A stretch of DNA of 64,000 bases from Halocaridina rubra (taxonomy: Eukaryota; Arthropoda; Malacostraca; Decapoda; Atyidae). Shown piece by piece: positions 39,087 through 51,575 of this stretch (the stretch's first letter is position 1; every line of letters begins with the position of its first letter). The notes beneath the pieces were generated by a model. It was not told the DNA's origin, made no database searches, and saw only the letters and a list, made by a program, of their open reading frames with translations. The stretch spans positions 1-64,000 of the forward strand of contig JAXCGZ010007688.1 of assembly GCA_037179515.1 (NCBI GenBank), given 5' to 3'. The position numbers and the translations under genes were made by a program.

Positions 39087-39774
39087 ATGAACAGTCAGGA
39101 AATAGTTCAAATTTAGATGAGTCAAGCAATGAGCAAGAACATTCTGACTCGGAAAAGGACAAGAAACATGTTAGTGTGATGACTATGAATGCAGTACAAA
39201 GGCAAATGGTGAAACCGAGTTTACCTTCATGTGCTCTGCCTACTGCAAGTGGAAACATAAGCAGTTCAAAGGGAAATCTTTGTGTAAACACTAGGTTATT
39301 CTTTGATACAGGTTCCCAGTGTTCCTTTATAACTAGGGAATTAGCTGAAAGGCTTAAATTAAGCCCAGTAGATGAAATGTCTCTTGGTATTGATGCATTT
39401 CTTTCTGAGACGAAGAAAGGAAGTTTTCCTGTTGTAAATGTAGTTATCAAATTGGGGAAAAGAAGAACCAGAGTTAAATTACTCGTAGTTGATGACATCG
39501 TACTTAGCATCCACACTCCAGGACTAGCAAAGGCTGCAAATGTGTTAAAGTCTAATGGTCACAAGTTGGCCGATGAAGATATTGATAGTGATGTACTTGA
39601 TAACATTGGCATTGTTATTGGTGCATTACATTTTAGTCAGTTTGTTAGTGGTATTAACAAGTGGGATGTTTATACTTTGATGGAAACACCAGGTGGTGTC
39701 ATGTTGTATGGCCATATTCTCGTGATACTCAACATGGATTCAGTAGTGTACAAAACCAACTTGTTATGCGAGTA
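39087..39774 (+). pseudogene. BEL/Pao aspartic protease (DUF1758-like)
   Basis: Open from about 39176: NTRLFFDTGSQCSFITRELA carries the DTG active-site triad, followed by AERLKLSPVDEMSLGIDAFL, KLLVVDDIVLSIHTPGLAKA and DNIGIVIGALHFSQFVSG. It would cleave the polyprotein. The frame shifts near 39690 (METPGGVMLYG becomes out of frame), after which the plus-one frame carries the downstream repeats. Confidence 0.85.
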
Positions 39775-40176
39775 GGAACACAGGTTTTTCCTACAGCTAC
39801 TCAAGAGTTGATTGAAGTGGCCGTAGAACCAGTTAATAAGTTGTTGATTGAAGAGGTCATAGTGCCTGTTAATAAGTTGTTGATTGAAGAGGCGATAGAG
39901 CCTGATAATAAGTTGTTGATTGCAGAGGCCATAGAGCCTGTTAATAAGTTGTGGAAGCCAGAGAGTATTGGAGTAAAGCAAGAAGTGCATTACGATGATA
40001 AAACTACACTTAGAAGTTTTACAGATTCTGTTCCCTTGAAGCCTATCCACACTCCTCTCCTACACAATTTTCAGAGTGCCTTTGGACAAATCAAGTCTCT
40101 AACAGAACAGTTGGAGGTACTGGAGCAGCGCCTTTCTGAAAAATCTAGATCTCCTAAAAAAACAAGCTTTAGTTAA
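39775..40176 (+). repeat. In-frame 36-bp tandem repeats after the protease
   Basis: Four units of about 36 bp (39808-39955) encode the 12-residue repeats VEPVNKLLIEEV, VPVNKLLIEEAI, EPDNKLLIAEAI and EPVNKLWKPE. The frame stays open to 40174 and ends with a short coiled stretch (LTEQLEVLEQRLSEKSR). This lies where RT should begin. Confidence 0.8.
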
Positions 40177-40189
40177 ATCTGGAATGTTA

Positions 40190-40500
40190 ATACAGACAAG
40201 TTGTCTTTGAAAAGTCTGAAGGCTAGAGAAGATGTGTTGACCAAACTTAAACTTCTGTCACTGGTGGGTATATTTCTGGACCCCTTAGGTCTAATATCAC
40301 CCTTACTAAGAAGAGAAAAAATCCTTATTTAGAGAGCTTGGTCTGGAAAGCTCTCATGGGAATATCTGTTGTCAGAGGTATACAAAGAGGAATCATCATA
40401 TTATGAAAGATCTGAATGTCAAGCTGCCCAAAGGGTTGAAGAATTGTGGGCACGCTTAATCATAGATGATAAATTGTAGTACTGATAGGGGAGACCCCCC
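40190..40500 (+). pseudogene. Residual BEL/Pao pol segment between RT and RNase H
   Basis: In one frame: SLKSLKAREDVLTKLKLLSL, VGIFLDPLGLISPLLRREKI, a stop, then SGKLSWEYLLSEVYKEE. The DPLGLISP box is characteristic of the Pao pol region just after the RT (the A17-type segment). Everything before it in RT and everything after it (RNase H, integrase) is gone. Confidence 0.7.
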
Positions 40501-40528
40501 ATTTTTCCTTTTTTGGAGGGGCCCAGGA

Positions 40529-41563
40529 TGTCTTGAATATATTTCAAGACAGTTTATTTCTACGTACATTATGTAAGTGTTATTTTGAATATAGTTTCGT
40601 TTATTGTAACGTAAGTGCATGAATGTATACATTTACACTTAGTATGTATACCTATTAATTTCTAACATGTATACACGTATATTCGTATGTATAATGTGTA
40701 GTTTATTAGGGAGGCTGGCCGTAGAAGACTTGGAGAAAGGAATGTAGGTCACTAATGGATTTTAGCCATTAACCCTTCACCTGCTTGATAACGCTTATTG
40801 CCTCGCATGTTTTAAACAAGGAAGCGTTGTAACCAAGGGCCCTAACAAACGAGAGAAGTTTTGTAAGACTTTCTTACAAAAAGTTAGTTGCTGTCGTGAG
40901 ATGCTACGAGGCACTCATTTTTACTGTTTATTGACAGTACTTATAAGTTTATAATTAGTTGTTCTCGTGAGATGCTACGAGACACTCATGTTTAGGATGT
41001 GTAATATCAGTCGTAGCTGAGATTTATGAAATACATTTGCTACCATGATTATTGATGGTGCATATATGCCCACAAAAAGTTTGTTGTTCTCGTGGGTCGT
41101 TACGAGACACTCAAGTAGAAGAACATGATAGAGATCCGTGGATCAGAAGATACGTTTTTGATTCGGAGTCCCGTGATTGCTGATGACATCAGGGTTATCC
41201 GGATAGATAAGTACAGATTAACCTTATTTCTAACAATATTTATAACTACGTGTGAGGGACAGAATGAGCTCATTTAATTGAACACTCGTAGGTAGAATGT
41301 ATGTTAGAAAATTTATTATTCTGTATGAGGAAGTTTTAATTCAAGGTGAGGAGAGTTTATTTAAATATTTACATATCAGCAGTTCATAAACCCCCTTATA
41401 AAATATTTGCATGTACGTCTATGCATGTAATATTAATTATATTTTATTGGTAGAGAATTTAAATTTGAGATCGTGGTAGGCCTCTACTGAAGCCATGTCA
41501 GGATTTCCGAATTTAGGGGGTTATAAGATCAAAGGGTAAATAACACACTGGAAATCCTCCTCA
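40529..41563 (+). repeat. 3' LTR of the BEL/Pao element
   Basis: Partner of 36051-37088. It is followed by the aatat target copy and by resumed C1 tandem-unit sequence (tgtactgtacagttttgtat). Confidence 0.93.
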
Positions 41564-42231
41564 AATATTGTACTGTACAGTTTTGTATACTGTACTGTAG
41601 TGTACTTTAATATTTCTTTGTTTAGGTTAAACAAGTAAAGGTTTCCAATACTGTATACATGTAGTGTAGTTTTACCATTTTTATATCTTACAATAAGAAC
41701 TTTCATTGTTTTTCTATAAATTATGTACTGTATGTTATTTTGCCTCTCCAGGCTCACCTACCCCAGTCTCCTCAGTACCTGCCTCTCCAGCTTCCTCGTT
41801 ATAAGTCTGTCTCTCACTCCCCTTGCAAGGCGACCACACAAGTAAAGGCAAGCACAGCATACAGTACATATTTTAACATCAGTGGGTTTAAATTATAGGT
41901 GTTCTCAGACTTAAGTCAAAATCCGGGTTAAGTTAGCTGTCAGGAATGGCACCCCATGAATGCCCCCCCCCCATGAACAAATCGCCCAACAAACACTATT
42001 TCCAAGCAAATTTTGCATCGCCCTCCCGAACAACCCTCGAGTCACAAATATGCATACATGCACATCGGCTGGGTGACCACGTTCCCATTCATCCGGGCAA
42101 CTGTGTCATTGCTCTTAGTTCTGCAATGGTGCTCACACATTGTAGTTCATTTGTGTTGTGTTCAAAGTTTGTTCGTGTTCTTCCTTTGTAGTTTTCCATT
42201 GTTTTGCCTTTATTTTAAGCTAGCCCTCATT

Positions 42232-45107
42232 ATGGCTCCTTAGAAAGTGAAGTATGTTAGTGACAGGGTCAATAAAAGGCCTAAACATATAACAGTGGAA
42301 ACAAAGAAAGAAATAATTTCTAAGCATGACAACGGTGTTTGAGTTTCTGATCTTGCCACGCAGTATATCATGGTGAAATCGACCATCAGTACTATTTTTA
42401 AAGAAGTCTTTAGGGCAGCTGACATGGCTAAAGACGAGACTATATTAATGAAAAATAGGTCACAGTTGATATAAGAGGTAGAAAAATTATTGTTGGTTTG
42501 GATAAATGAAAAACAGCTGGCTGGAAATAGTGTTAGTAAGGCTATAATATGGACTAAGGCTTTACAAATACACCATGATTTAGTGGCCCAAATTTGACGA
42601 ATTTAAAGCCAGTAGAGGTTGGTTTGAAACATTTCTTCAAGGAAGTAGGATTCAGAGCATTGCTAGGCATGAAGAGTTGGCTAGTTTTGACCAACAGGCA
42701 GCGGATGCGTACGTGCTAGAATCCGCCAAATTCACAGAAAGTTAAGGTTACGTTTTGCAACAAGTTTTTAACTGTGATGAAACAGAACTCTTTTGGAAGA
42801 AAATGCCTAAAAGAACCTATATAACCTAAGAGGAGAAGTCACTGCATGGCCACAAACCAATGAAGGACAGGCTTACACTTTTAATGTAATTACTTTTATT
42901 GTAATTGTCTAATTGTGCTTACGGAAAAGAGCCACAAGCTTGTAACTTCCCTTCTCCTGGTCGGTATAATTTTGTACTTAATGATACTTATCATACTTGT
43001 CCTTAAAACTATGGATTGACTTAGCATTAACTACCTCCTTGTTTAGTGAATTCCAATCATAAAGTACTTTTACATTAAAAACATACTTCCTTACATCCTG
43101 CAAAGAAATTTTTGTATGAGGCTTCAAACTATGACCTCTACTTCTAGTGGCAGCCATATCAAAACAGCGATCCCTATCCACTCTGTAATAACCATGAAGG
43201 AATTTAAAAACCGTCACCATATCCCCCTCATTTCTTCTAGCTTGAGTAATGGTATGTCTAATTCCCTCAGCATCTCCTCATAACTGAGATTGCGTATTTC
43301 TGGCACCGGTTTTGCGGCATGTCTTTAAAAATTTTCCAGCTTATCTAAGTGCTTTTTTAAGTGTGGATTTCAAAAGGGGGCTGCATATTCAAGCTTTGGC
43401 CTCACACAGGATACATGAATATTTCTGAGCATTTCCTTGTCCATGTGCCTAAAGGCTACACTTACATTTGCTAAGAAAGCATATGCTGCCCTTACTATAC
43501 CATTTATATGCGTTTCTTCAGACAAATCTGCCAGTATGTTTACTTCTAGATCTCTCATTCTCTGTCTCTTGAAACTCTGCTCCTTCCATTGAGTAGTCAA
43601 TGTTGGGCCTTTCTGCACTTGTCCCCAATCTCATTACCTTACATCTTGAAGTATAAAATTTCATTAACCACTTTTTTGACCACTCATGCAGACTAGTTAG
43701 GGCTTCCTGAAGGTTTTTACCACCGTTCTCGTATCTTACCTTCTTCACAATCTTTGCATCATCGGCACACATATTCATAAGTGAATATACAGACTCTAGT
43801 AGGTCCTTTACATATACATGGAATAAAAGTTGTCCTAAAACTGAAACCTGTGGAACTCTACTACTAACTCTTCTCCATTAGGACACTGAGTGTCTTACTC
43901 TAACCCTTTGTTCCCTTCCTTCTAAGTAAGTTTTCATTCATTCCAGGACATTTCCATCTAATCTCGCCCTTTCTTGCAGGTTCTTAACAAGTGTCCCACA
44001 TGGGACCGTGTCAAATGCCTTCTGGAAGTCTAGGAATATGCAACCTGCCCAGCCCTCTCTTTCCTGTAAGAGTCAGCTTACATTATTTTAAATTCTAATA
44101 AATTTGCTACTGTTGATCTATCATCTCTAAAGCCATGTTGTCTCACTCAAAAAAGTTGAAATGGGAACTGCAAGATTAAGCCTCTTGTAGTCTACCATTC
44201 TGAAAATTCACGCATTTTCAGTCTGAAAATTCACGCATTTTTAAGTGCAATAACGTGTTCAAGGCTAGCCTTCTCGTAATCTGGAGGTTGAATCCAAAAG
44301 TTTGGGTCACACGAATATTATTCATATAGTGGTTGATCGAATTGTTTGCGTCAAGTGTGAAGTGATGTCTGGAGGAAAGAGGTTTACCCCTTAAGTGTCT
44401 CCTCATAATAGACAATGCTCCTGCCTATCCTCCATGTTTGAAGACCTTGCTCTAGAATACATCTTCATAAAAGTAAAAAATCTACCTCCCAACACCACTC
44501 CTCTCCTAATTGACAAGGCATAGAAGCAGGTCTCATACTGCACATTGAATTGTGCTGGGAAGAAACTTTGGCCAGATTGTGTGGCTGGAAGAGACTTCAA
44601 GAATTTCAAGCAGGAGTTAGCTATTAAAATTGTGAACAAAATTGTGGCCACGGGTAAAATTATGGGCTTGGAGGTCAATGAGGAGGGTGTGGAGGATCAC
44701 AAACAAGAGCTCACCACCAAAGAACTAATAGAGTTGCAACATGAACAGGTGAAGACTCTCCAAGAGGAGCAGTCATTGGAAGAGGGGGATGATAGGATAA
44801 ACATTTCCGTGAAAAATTTAAAGACAGTTTTAGTAAGTGGAGTGAGGTGCAGGCTTTTATTGAGAATCATTTCCCTGACAAAATTGTGAGAAAAAGAGCA
44901 GAGAATATTTTAATGTCTCATTTAAAAAAAAAAAATATCAGCAAAGAAAAAGACAAATTTCTCTGGATCGTTTTCTTGTACCACTAGTCAGAGAATCACC
45001 TTCCAAAGGAGAACATAGAGAGAATACACCAGAAATAGAGCCTGTACCTGAACAGTTACCTGACGTTTTTATGGAAGGGGAAGGGGACTCTCCTTCAAAG
45101 AAGTAGT
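42232..45107 (+). pseudogene. Tigger B2 transposase, heavily mutated and interrupted
   Basis: Starts MAP-stop-KVKYVSDR at 42232. It then reads ITVETKKEIISKHDNGV, VSDLATQYIMVKSTISTI, VEKLLLVWINEKQLAGNSVS and FNCDETELFWKKMPKRTYIT. After LINE-7: WRLNPKVWVTRI-like sequence, FLPPNTTP-like sequence, then the open 44545-44889 segment with KIVNKIVATGKIMGLEVNEE and LEEGDD. The catalytic QPMDQ segment is deleted. It ends GDSPSKK near 45107. Confidence 0.85.
42888..44160 (-). mobile_element. CR1/L2-like LINE, older diverged copy (LINE-7)
   Basis: Minus strand. The decayed tail (gtaattgtctaattgtgctt) and 3' UTR are followed by the pol C-terminus through [11 protein letters not shown] (Phe to Cys in the FADD box), VPQ-like sequence and back to HGF-like sequence at about 44145. 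More substitutions and frameshifts than the copies at 29.9 kb or 60 kb, so it is older. Confidence 0.9.
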
Positions 45108-45424
45108 AGTCCTCCTCCTCCACCATCCGCGTGTGCCAGCAGCAATCAACTGCAAAGGTAAATATAGTACTGTACCATGTTTTATGTTAGAAGAGTAGAA
45201 TTCCTTTCTATTATTAATGTAAATTTCCTATTACAGGTGTATTTATTCATGTTCATACTCATAAAATAAATTTTGAAATGCATATTTATGGTGATGGGGA
45301 ATGGATTAATTGAATTTACATGCATTCCAATGGGGAAAAATTGTTTTGCCTCATGAACTTTCGCCCCATGAACAGGGTTTAGGAACAAATGAAATTCGTG
45401 ACTAGAGGTATGACTGTATATATG

Positions 45425-46131
45425 CAGGGAGTCCCCAGTTTATATCAGGGCTTTGTTCAAGACTGCTGCTGTAACCTGGATTTCAACGTAAGTCAGAAAA
45501 CACTTAAATTCGAGCCTAGGTCCTCCAACAATGCTAATAATTAATACAGTACTCTAAAACATAGCAAAATAATTTCAATTCTTAATCTAATACATAAAAC
45601 TAGTAAAAGCACACTGTACAGTATTGCTTACCTTTACTACTGTGATTGACTTGCATCTTGCATCTGGATAACTGGATAACTTCAGCCCCCATATCCAACT
45701 TAGGATCGAATGGCTTAACACCAGCGAATGAGCACAAGAACAAGTGATCGACACTTCTCCTTTTCCCCTTTCCCATTTTCACAGCATTAAACTATCTTTT
45801 TGCTTTCTTCTGAATCGATAAGAGGCTCACTGGGATGCACCGTTAATGCTGGTCATCCAATCAAAGCACTAACATCTTAATGTTGAAAGTATGTAATCAC
45901 AGCAAATAAGCAGGATAAACAATATTGCGGGTGAGAGGTTGAGAAACAATGCCTTTACAATGGTGCTATTGTTAAAAATGTGTTCTTATAGTTTCTATTG
46001 ATATGTCCTTTTAGTTTCTCTCTTTCTCCAAACTTAATATTTAGTAATTTTGTAAATAAATTAAATTCTATTCCTTCAAATAACCAAATTCATAAATAAA
46101 AATAAATAAATAAAATCGTTAACTTGATATA
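45425..46131. mobile_element. Probable Tigger-like terminus and flank (element F)
   Basis: cagggagtccccagtttata next to TA resembles C-type termini, and atttcaacgtaagtcagaaa follows. No transposase recognised. The segment 45960-46125 (ttatt.cttcaaataaccaaa, aataaataaataaa) is shared with 48050-48130. The far end of the element was not found. Confidence 0.45.
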
Positions 46132-46235
46132 CAGTAATCCCTCGCTATATTGCTATTCACCTACTGCGAATTCAGTGCATCGTGGATTTTTTTGGCGAGC
46201 ATATGTATTTTATATCGCAGATTTTCTGGGTATAT

Positions 46236-47745
<1,510 letters not shown>

Positions 47746-48766
47746 AGTCTTCATTATATCACATTCACATAAATTTATGCTTGCATGCTGTTATTAATAA
47801 AGAAAAGGGTGAGTTGTTAACAGTGCAGGAAGGGTTTATACAGTAAAGGTAAAAATAAATGTAAAATACCTGTAATAAATATGGTGCTCCTACTTCGCGA
47901 ATTTTCACCTTTCGCGGCTGGTCCCGAAACCAAACCCTCCCAATAAACGAGGGAGCATTGTATACGCATAACACAATGTATTGTGACTACTTTTTTGCCA
48001 ACCTCAACAAACTTTTCGCATAAAGATCATATTTACCGGCTATGTATTTGGTGATTTTGTAAATAAATTAAAGCTAATTCCTTCAAATAACCAAATATGT
48101 ACATAAACAAATAAATAAATAAAACCATTAACTTGACATATATGTATACAAAAATGCCGTACGACTATTGTTTTGTGACGCTCAACTAACCATTTCTCAT
48201 ATAATCATACTTACGGTTATGTGTTTGATAATTTTGTATATAAATTCCATATAATCCTTCAGTACAGTAGGTCCTCGTATAGCATCGTTCCGACTTACGT
48301 TGCTTCGCCGTTATGACAAAGGCCAAAAAACAATTAAAACATTATTAATAAATTAATTTTTCAATCTACCTGCCTGGTGCGGTAAATTCAAACTGCGTGC
48401 CAAAATAGTGTGTGAGAGCAGCAGAGGAATACACAGCTAGAAGCATTGCTGTATTCATATTTATCACGTTAATGGCTTTATTTATTTATTTGTTTATATA
48501 TTTGGTTATATTGAAGGATTATATTGAATTCTTAAAAAAGAAAACTAAAACATAGCTGTAAATACAATTTTATTCGAAATACACATGAGTACGAAGGTAG
48601 AAAACACAATTGTATTTGTATTTTATGAAGTTAATGGCTTTATTTCCTTATTTTTTATATAAACCTTGTTCTTTTTATACGCGATTTTTTTATATGCGAA
48701 ATTGCCATAATGCCCCCCAAAAATAATAGTATAAAATTCGGAATTTGCGAATAATGCCCCCCCCAT

Positions 48767-48925
48767 TTTTTTTTTTTTTTTATTGTGACAACAGGATAGA
48801 CCAAAAAATGATATAATAAAACAGCCTTTATCAGGCTGTAAAGAGAAACAGATGGAGAGTGTAATGACCTGTCAGATGTGAAGGGATTATAAAAGATGTG
48901 TAATGAATATCCAGCTCTCTGCTGG
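48767..48925 (-). mobile_element. Second copy of the short Jockey-derived retroposon (K3)
   Basis: On the minus strand: ggatattcattacacatctt, ctgacaggtcattacactct, then the K1 3'-end motif cctgataaaggctg, ctgttgtcacaataaaa and a run of about 15 A. It shows the same 5'-to-3' join as K2 but is 5' shorter. Confidence 0.7.
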
Positions 48926-48984
48926 GTTTTATTATACCTCTGCATTACTCTCATGATGTCTACTCCAAAAATTCTCCTTAGATC

Positions 48985-48986
<2 letters not shown>

Positions 48987-49049
<63 letters not shown>

Positions 49050-49070
49050 AATAATTTTCCTTTGATGATG

Positions 49071-49146
<76 letters not shown>
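48987..49146. repeat. (TTA)n microsatellite, interrupted
   Basis: Two blocks of TTA/ATT repeats around caataattttcctttgatgat. Confidence 0.96.
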
Positions 49147-49148
<2 letters not shown>

Positions 49149-49222
49149 ATTACGAATTTGTAATTAAACCATTATTTTTACAATAAATAATGTAGTTTTG
49201 GTTGAATGAACAAGAGTTAATT

Positions 49223-49225
<3 letters not shown>

Positions 49226-49255
<30 letters not shown>
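49226..49255. repeat. (CT)n microsatellite
   Basis: About 15 CT units. Confidence 0.95.
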
Positions 49256-49259
<4 letters not shown>

Positions 49260-49576
49260 CATTTCACCTACATTATATAGAATATATTTATATTAAAAGG
49301 AGAATAGTCTTACAAACAATGCATACATCAGTTACTTTACAAGCTGATGAGTCGTTTGGGGCAGCAAATGATAAATATAATAATGCACTATTAATAAAAC
49401 CGTTAAATTAATATCTTTCCACGAATCCTTTGTAATGTCTCTCTTAAACAGGAATTAGGTAGAAATTTTTCATCTTATTATGTAAATACAATTATTGATT
49501 TAGTCTTAATCACGTTCATTACAGTGCTCATTTTAAAGGTAATAAACCTAAGTTTTAATTCGTTTTTTGTAAAGAA

Positions 49577-49580
<4 letters not shown>

Positions 49581-49639
<59 letters not shown>
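49581..49639. repeat. (GA)n microsatellite
   Basis: About 29 GA units, 340 bp from the (CT)n tract. The two are complementary and could pair in RNA. Confidence 0.95.
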
Positions 49640-49641
<2 letters not shown>

Positions 49642-49721
49642 ATTGGATACATTTTATTAACAAATTTGTCATTCAGAAACCAGATACAAATTTGAAAATG
49701 GAAGGAGGATGCAAAACACGT

Positions 49722-50217
49722 GTTCTGAAAATATTAAGAACATAAGAACAGAGGACACTGCAACATGCTTACTGGCACACACGAGGCAGTTCCATTTCTG
49801 AATGGTATTTTCAGTATGTCTAACCTATTCTATTCTACTCTACTTATTTATTCTATTTCTCTTTTTATGATTTTTCTAATAAACACTAATTTATTCATAC
49901 CCACCCTACCTCTGTCATATGTCTATCTAATCTACATTTGAAGGTGTCTAAGGTATTGGCATTTATTATCCTACTAGGAATACTCAACGGTATTACCAAG
50001 CCAATTTTCACCAATTTCCCTTCCTAAATTTATCAAGATTAAATCCATTGCCTATTATGAGTTCTGGTTAGATCATGAATTTTTAAAACTTTATTAATAT
50101 CACCTTTGTTAATCCCTTTAAACCATTTATACACCTCAATCATATCCCCCCTAACTCTGTGCCTCTCTAGAGAAAGTAGATTAAGTTTTTTTAATCTGTC
50201 ATATGGTAGATTTAGGC
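49722..50217 (-). mobile_element. Fragment of a second CR1/Rex1-like LINE family
   Basis: Minus strand, C-terminal coding CLNLPYDRLKKLNLLSLERH, RVRGDMIEVYKWFKGI and VLKIHDLTRTHNRQW. A 3' UTR and an end with gaactgcctcgtgtgtgcca and ctgttcttatgttctta follow. The protein motif is related to, but distinct from, the LPSLEARRVRGDMV LINE elsewhere in the window, so this is another family. 5' truncated, with frameshifts. Confidence 0.78.
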
Positions 50218-50699
50218 ATGGCATAATTATTTTTTTTTTTCGTTTTTTAGTCTTGCTTTGGTTATTTATAATTCTTATTTTATCTTTATATACATTTGCA
50301 GATAGAGGCTCGTTCTCCTGCATCCTCCTCCTCTTCTACCACATAAGTTACTTGCTCACTGCCACCATGCATGTCCCAGTGTACTGTATAACTGTTGCCC
50401 ACTGCATAATAGAGTAAAGTATAGTAATGTATGTTAATTTCTATCTGTAAAGTGAATATGAATATCTTTTGTATACTCTTAAAAATAGATACAGGGCTTT
50501 CTGCTTTGCTATGTAGTAATAAAATATGTTTTTTACTTATCTTATATCTTTGGCATGGTGTGTCTATGTAAGGTTTGGAACACATCTATGCCCTTTATCA
50601 TTGTTTCCTATGGAAAATAACTAGTTTTTTCACGCGATTTTCCATTTACACGACACTTCTGAGAACCCATCTAGGCGTTATTTTGAGAACAAGGTGTAC

Positions 50700-51250
50700 A
50701 TGGTTATATTGAAGGATGATATTGAATTAAAAAAAAACACATAGCTGTAAATACGATTTTATTCAAAATACACACAAATACAAAGGTAGCAAACACAACT
50801 GTATTTGTATTTATCAAGTTAATGGATTTATTTATTTATTTGTTTATATATTTGGTTAGTTTGAAGGATTGTCTTGACTATAAAAAAAATATACCAAGCA
50901 TGTAGCTGCATAGATGATGTTATCCGAAATACACGCGAAGACAAAGCTGCCAAACACTGTTGTACTGTATTCATATTTATCAAGTTAATGGCTTTATCTA
51001 TTTTATATTTTTATATACAGTTGGTTATATTGAATAATTATACTGAATTTAAAAAACAATACCAAACACATAGGTGTAAATACAATTTTATTCAAAATAC
51101 ACATGAATACACAGCTCGTAAAAACAGCTGTATTCGTATTTATCAAGTTCATGGCTTTATTTATTTATTTGATTATACAGTATTGAAGAATAATATTAAA
51201 TTAAAAAAAACACTTATATACCTGTAAATGCGATTTTATTTGAAATAGTT
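50700..51250. repeat. Tandem subterminal repeats of the C family (three to four units)
   Basis: Units of about 180 bp: ttggttatattgaaggat, aacacatagctgtaaatacg, attttattcaaaatacacac and atttatcaagttaatggc. Single or paired units occur at 32220-32400, 48430-48650 and 52160-52220. Confidence 0.8.
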
Positions 51251-51392
51251 TGCTGAGTGTTGTATAAATATCAGGCATCACGAGGTATTAGAAAAGGGAG
51301 AAGAAGCTCATCTCAGTTTATTCTGGCCTGCCATAATGTGTCTAGTGCTTTCGTCTAATCTCTCATTGCGTTAGCTTGCTACTGACATTACT

Positions 51393-51575
51393 ATGCCTCC
51401 CAAGTGTGTTAATTATAGTTCTGATGGCAGTCCCACTAAGAAAAGAAAAGCCATCATCATGGACATTAAAATTGAAGTGGTAAACCATGCTGAAAAGGGA
51501 GAATGTTTTATGAACATTGGCCACACTCTCGGATTAGCCTGTATGACCTTGGCCACGATCATCAAAGCACATTAG
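51393..51575 (+). pseudogene. Tigger C2 transposase, N-terminal fragment
   Basis: 60 codons: MPPKCVNYSSDGSPTKKRKA, IIMDIKIEVVNHAEKGECFM and NIGHTLGLACMTLATIIKAH. They match the C1 start (GDSSEGSTTKKRKAITMEVK and GSTLGLACTTAATIIK). The helix-turn-helix is then joined, after a stop, directly to the 3' tandem unit (actcacctgccccagtcttc at 51720). This is a deletion derivative of the same kind as D1 and D2. Confidence 0.8.

Larger units (their letters stand above)
36046..41568 (+). mobile_element. BEL/Pao LTR retrotransposon with 5-bp target duplication, pol core deleted
   Basis: LTRs of about 1.04 kb at 36051-37088 and 40529-41563 start tgtcttgaatatatttcaag and end in cctcc.ca. They are flanked by the direct repeat aatat (36046-36050 and 41564-41568). 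A purine-rich tract (ggaggggcccagga) precedes the 3' LTR. The interior keeps gag, protease and short pol scraps. RT catalytic core, RNase H and integrase are absent. The two LTRs differ by scattered substitutions and small indels, so the insertion is not brand new but is clearly recognisable. Confidence 0.93.
32112..41940 (+). mobile_element. Tigger element C1 with nested LINE, MITE A4 and BEL/Pao element
   Basis: Left terminus cagggtgtccccatttatag next to TA. The following subterminal block has ctggtgcggtaaattcgaac and aaatacacagctgtatt and is shared with C2. The transposase remnant is on the plus strand (32520-34187). The 3' part is a tandem array with ctcacctgccccagtctcct, cttataagcctgtctctccc and caagccgaccacac at about 34180, 34740, 35940 and 41750. 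It is interrupted by LINE-6 (34303), A4 (34878) and the BEL element (36046). The right terminus is obscured by B2, so the end is approximate. Confidence 0.75.
41941..45417 (+). mobile_element. Tigger/jerky-like transposon B2, old, with a nested LINE
   Basis: The right terminus read inward is cagtcatacctctagtcacg at 45417, next to TA. The left end is near 41941 (cccatgaatg...cccatgaac region) and is diverged. The layout follows B1: 5' flank, transposase 42232-45107, 3' flank. LINE-7 (42888-44160) interrupts the coding region. Confidence 0.75.
48657..50697. mobile_element. Probable Tigger-like element G1 with nested retroposons
   Basis: Left ataaaccttgttctttttat and right, read inward, caccttgttctcaaaataac. 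The region ctttctgctttgctatgta, cttatatctttggcatggtg (50490-50590) is shared with G2 (55000-55090). It carries K3, (TTA)n, (CT)n, (GA)n and a LINE fragment. No transposase recognised. Confidence 0.5.
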
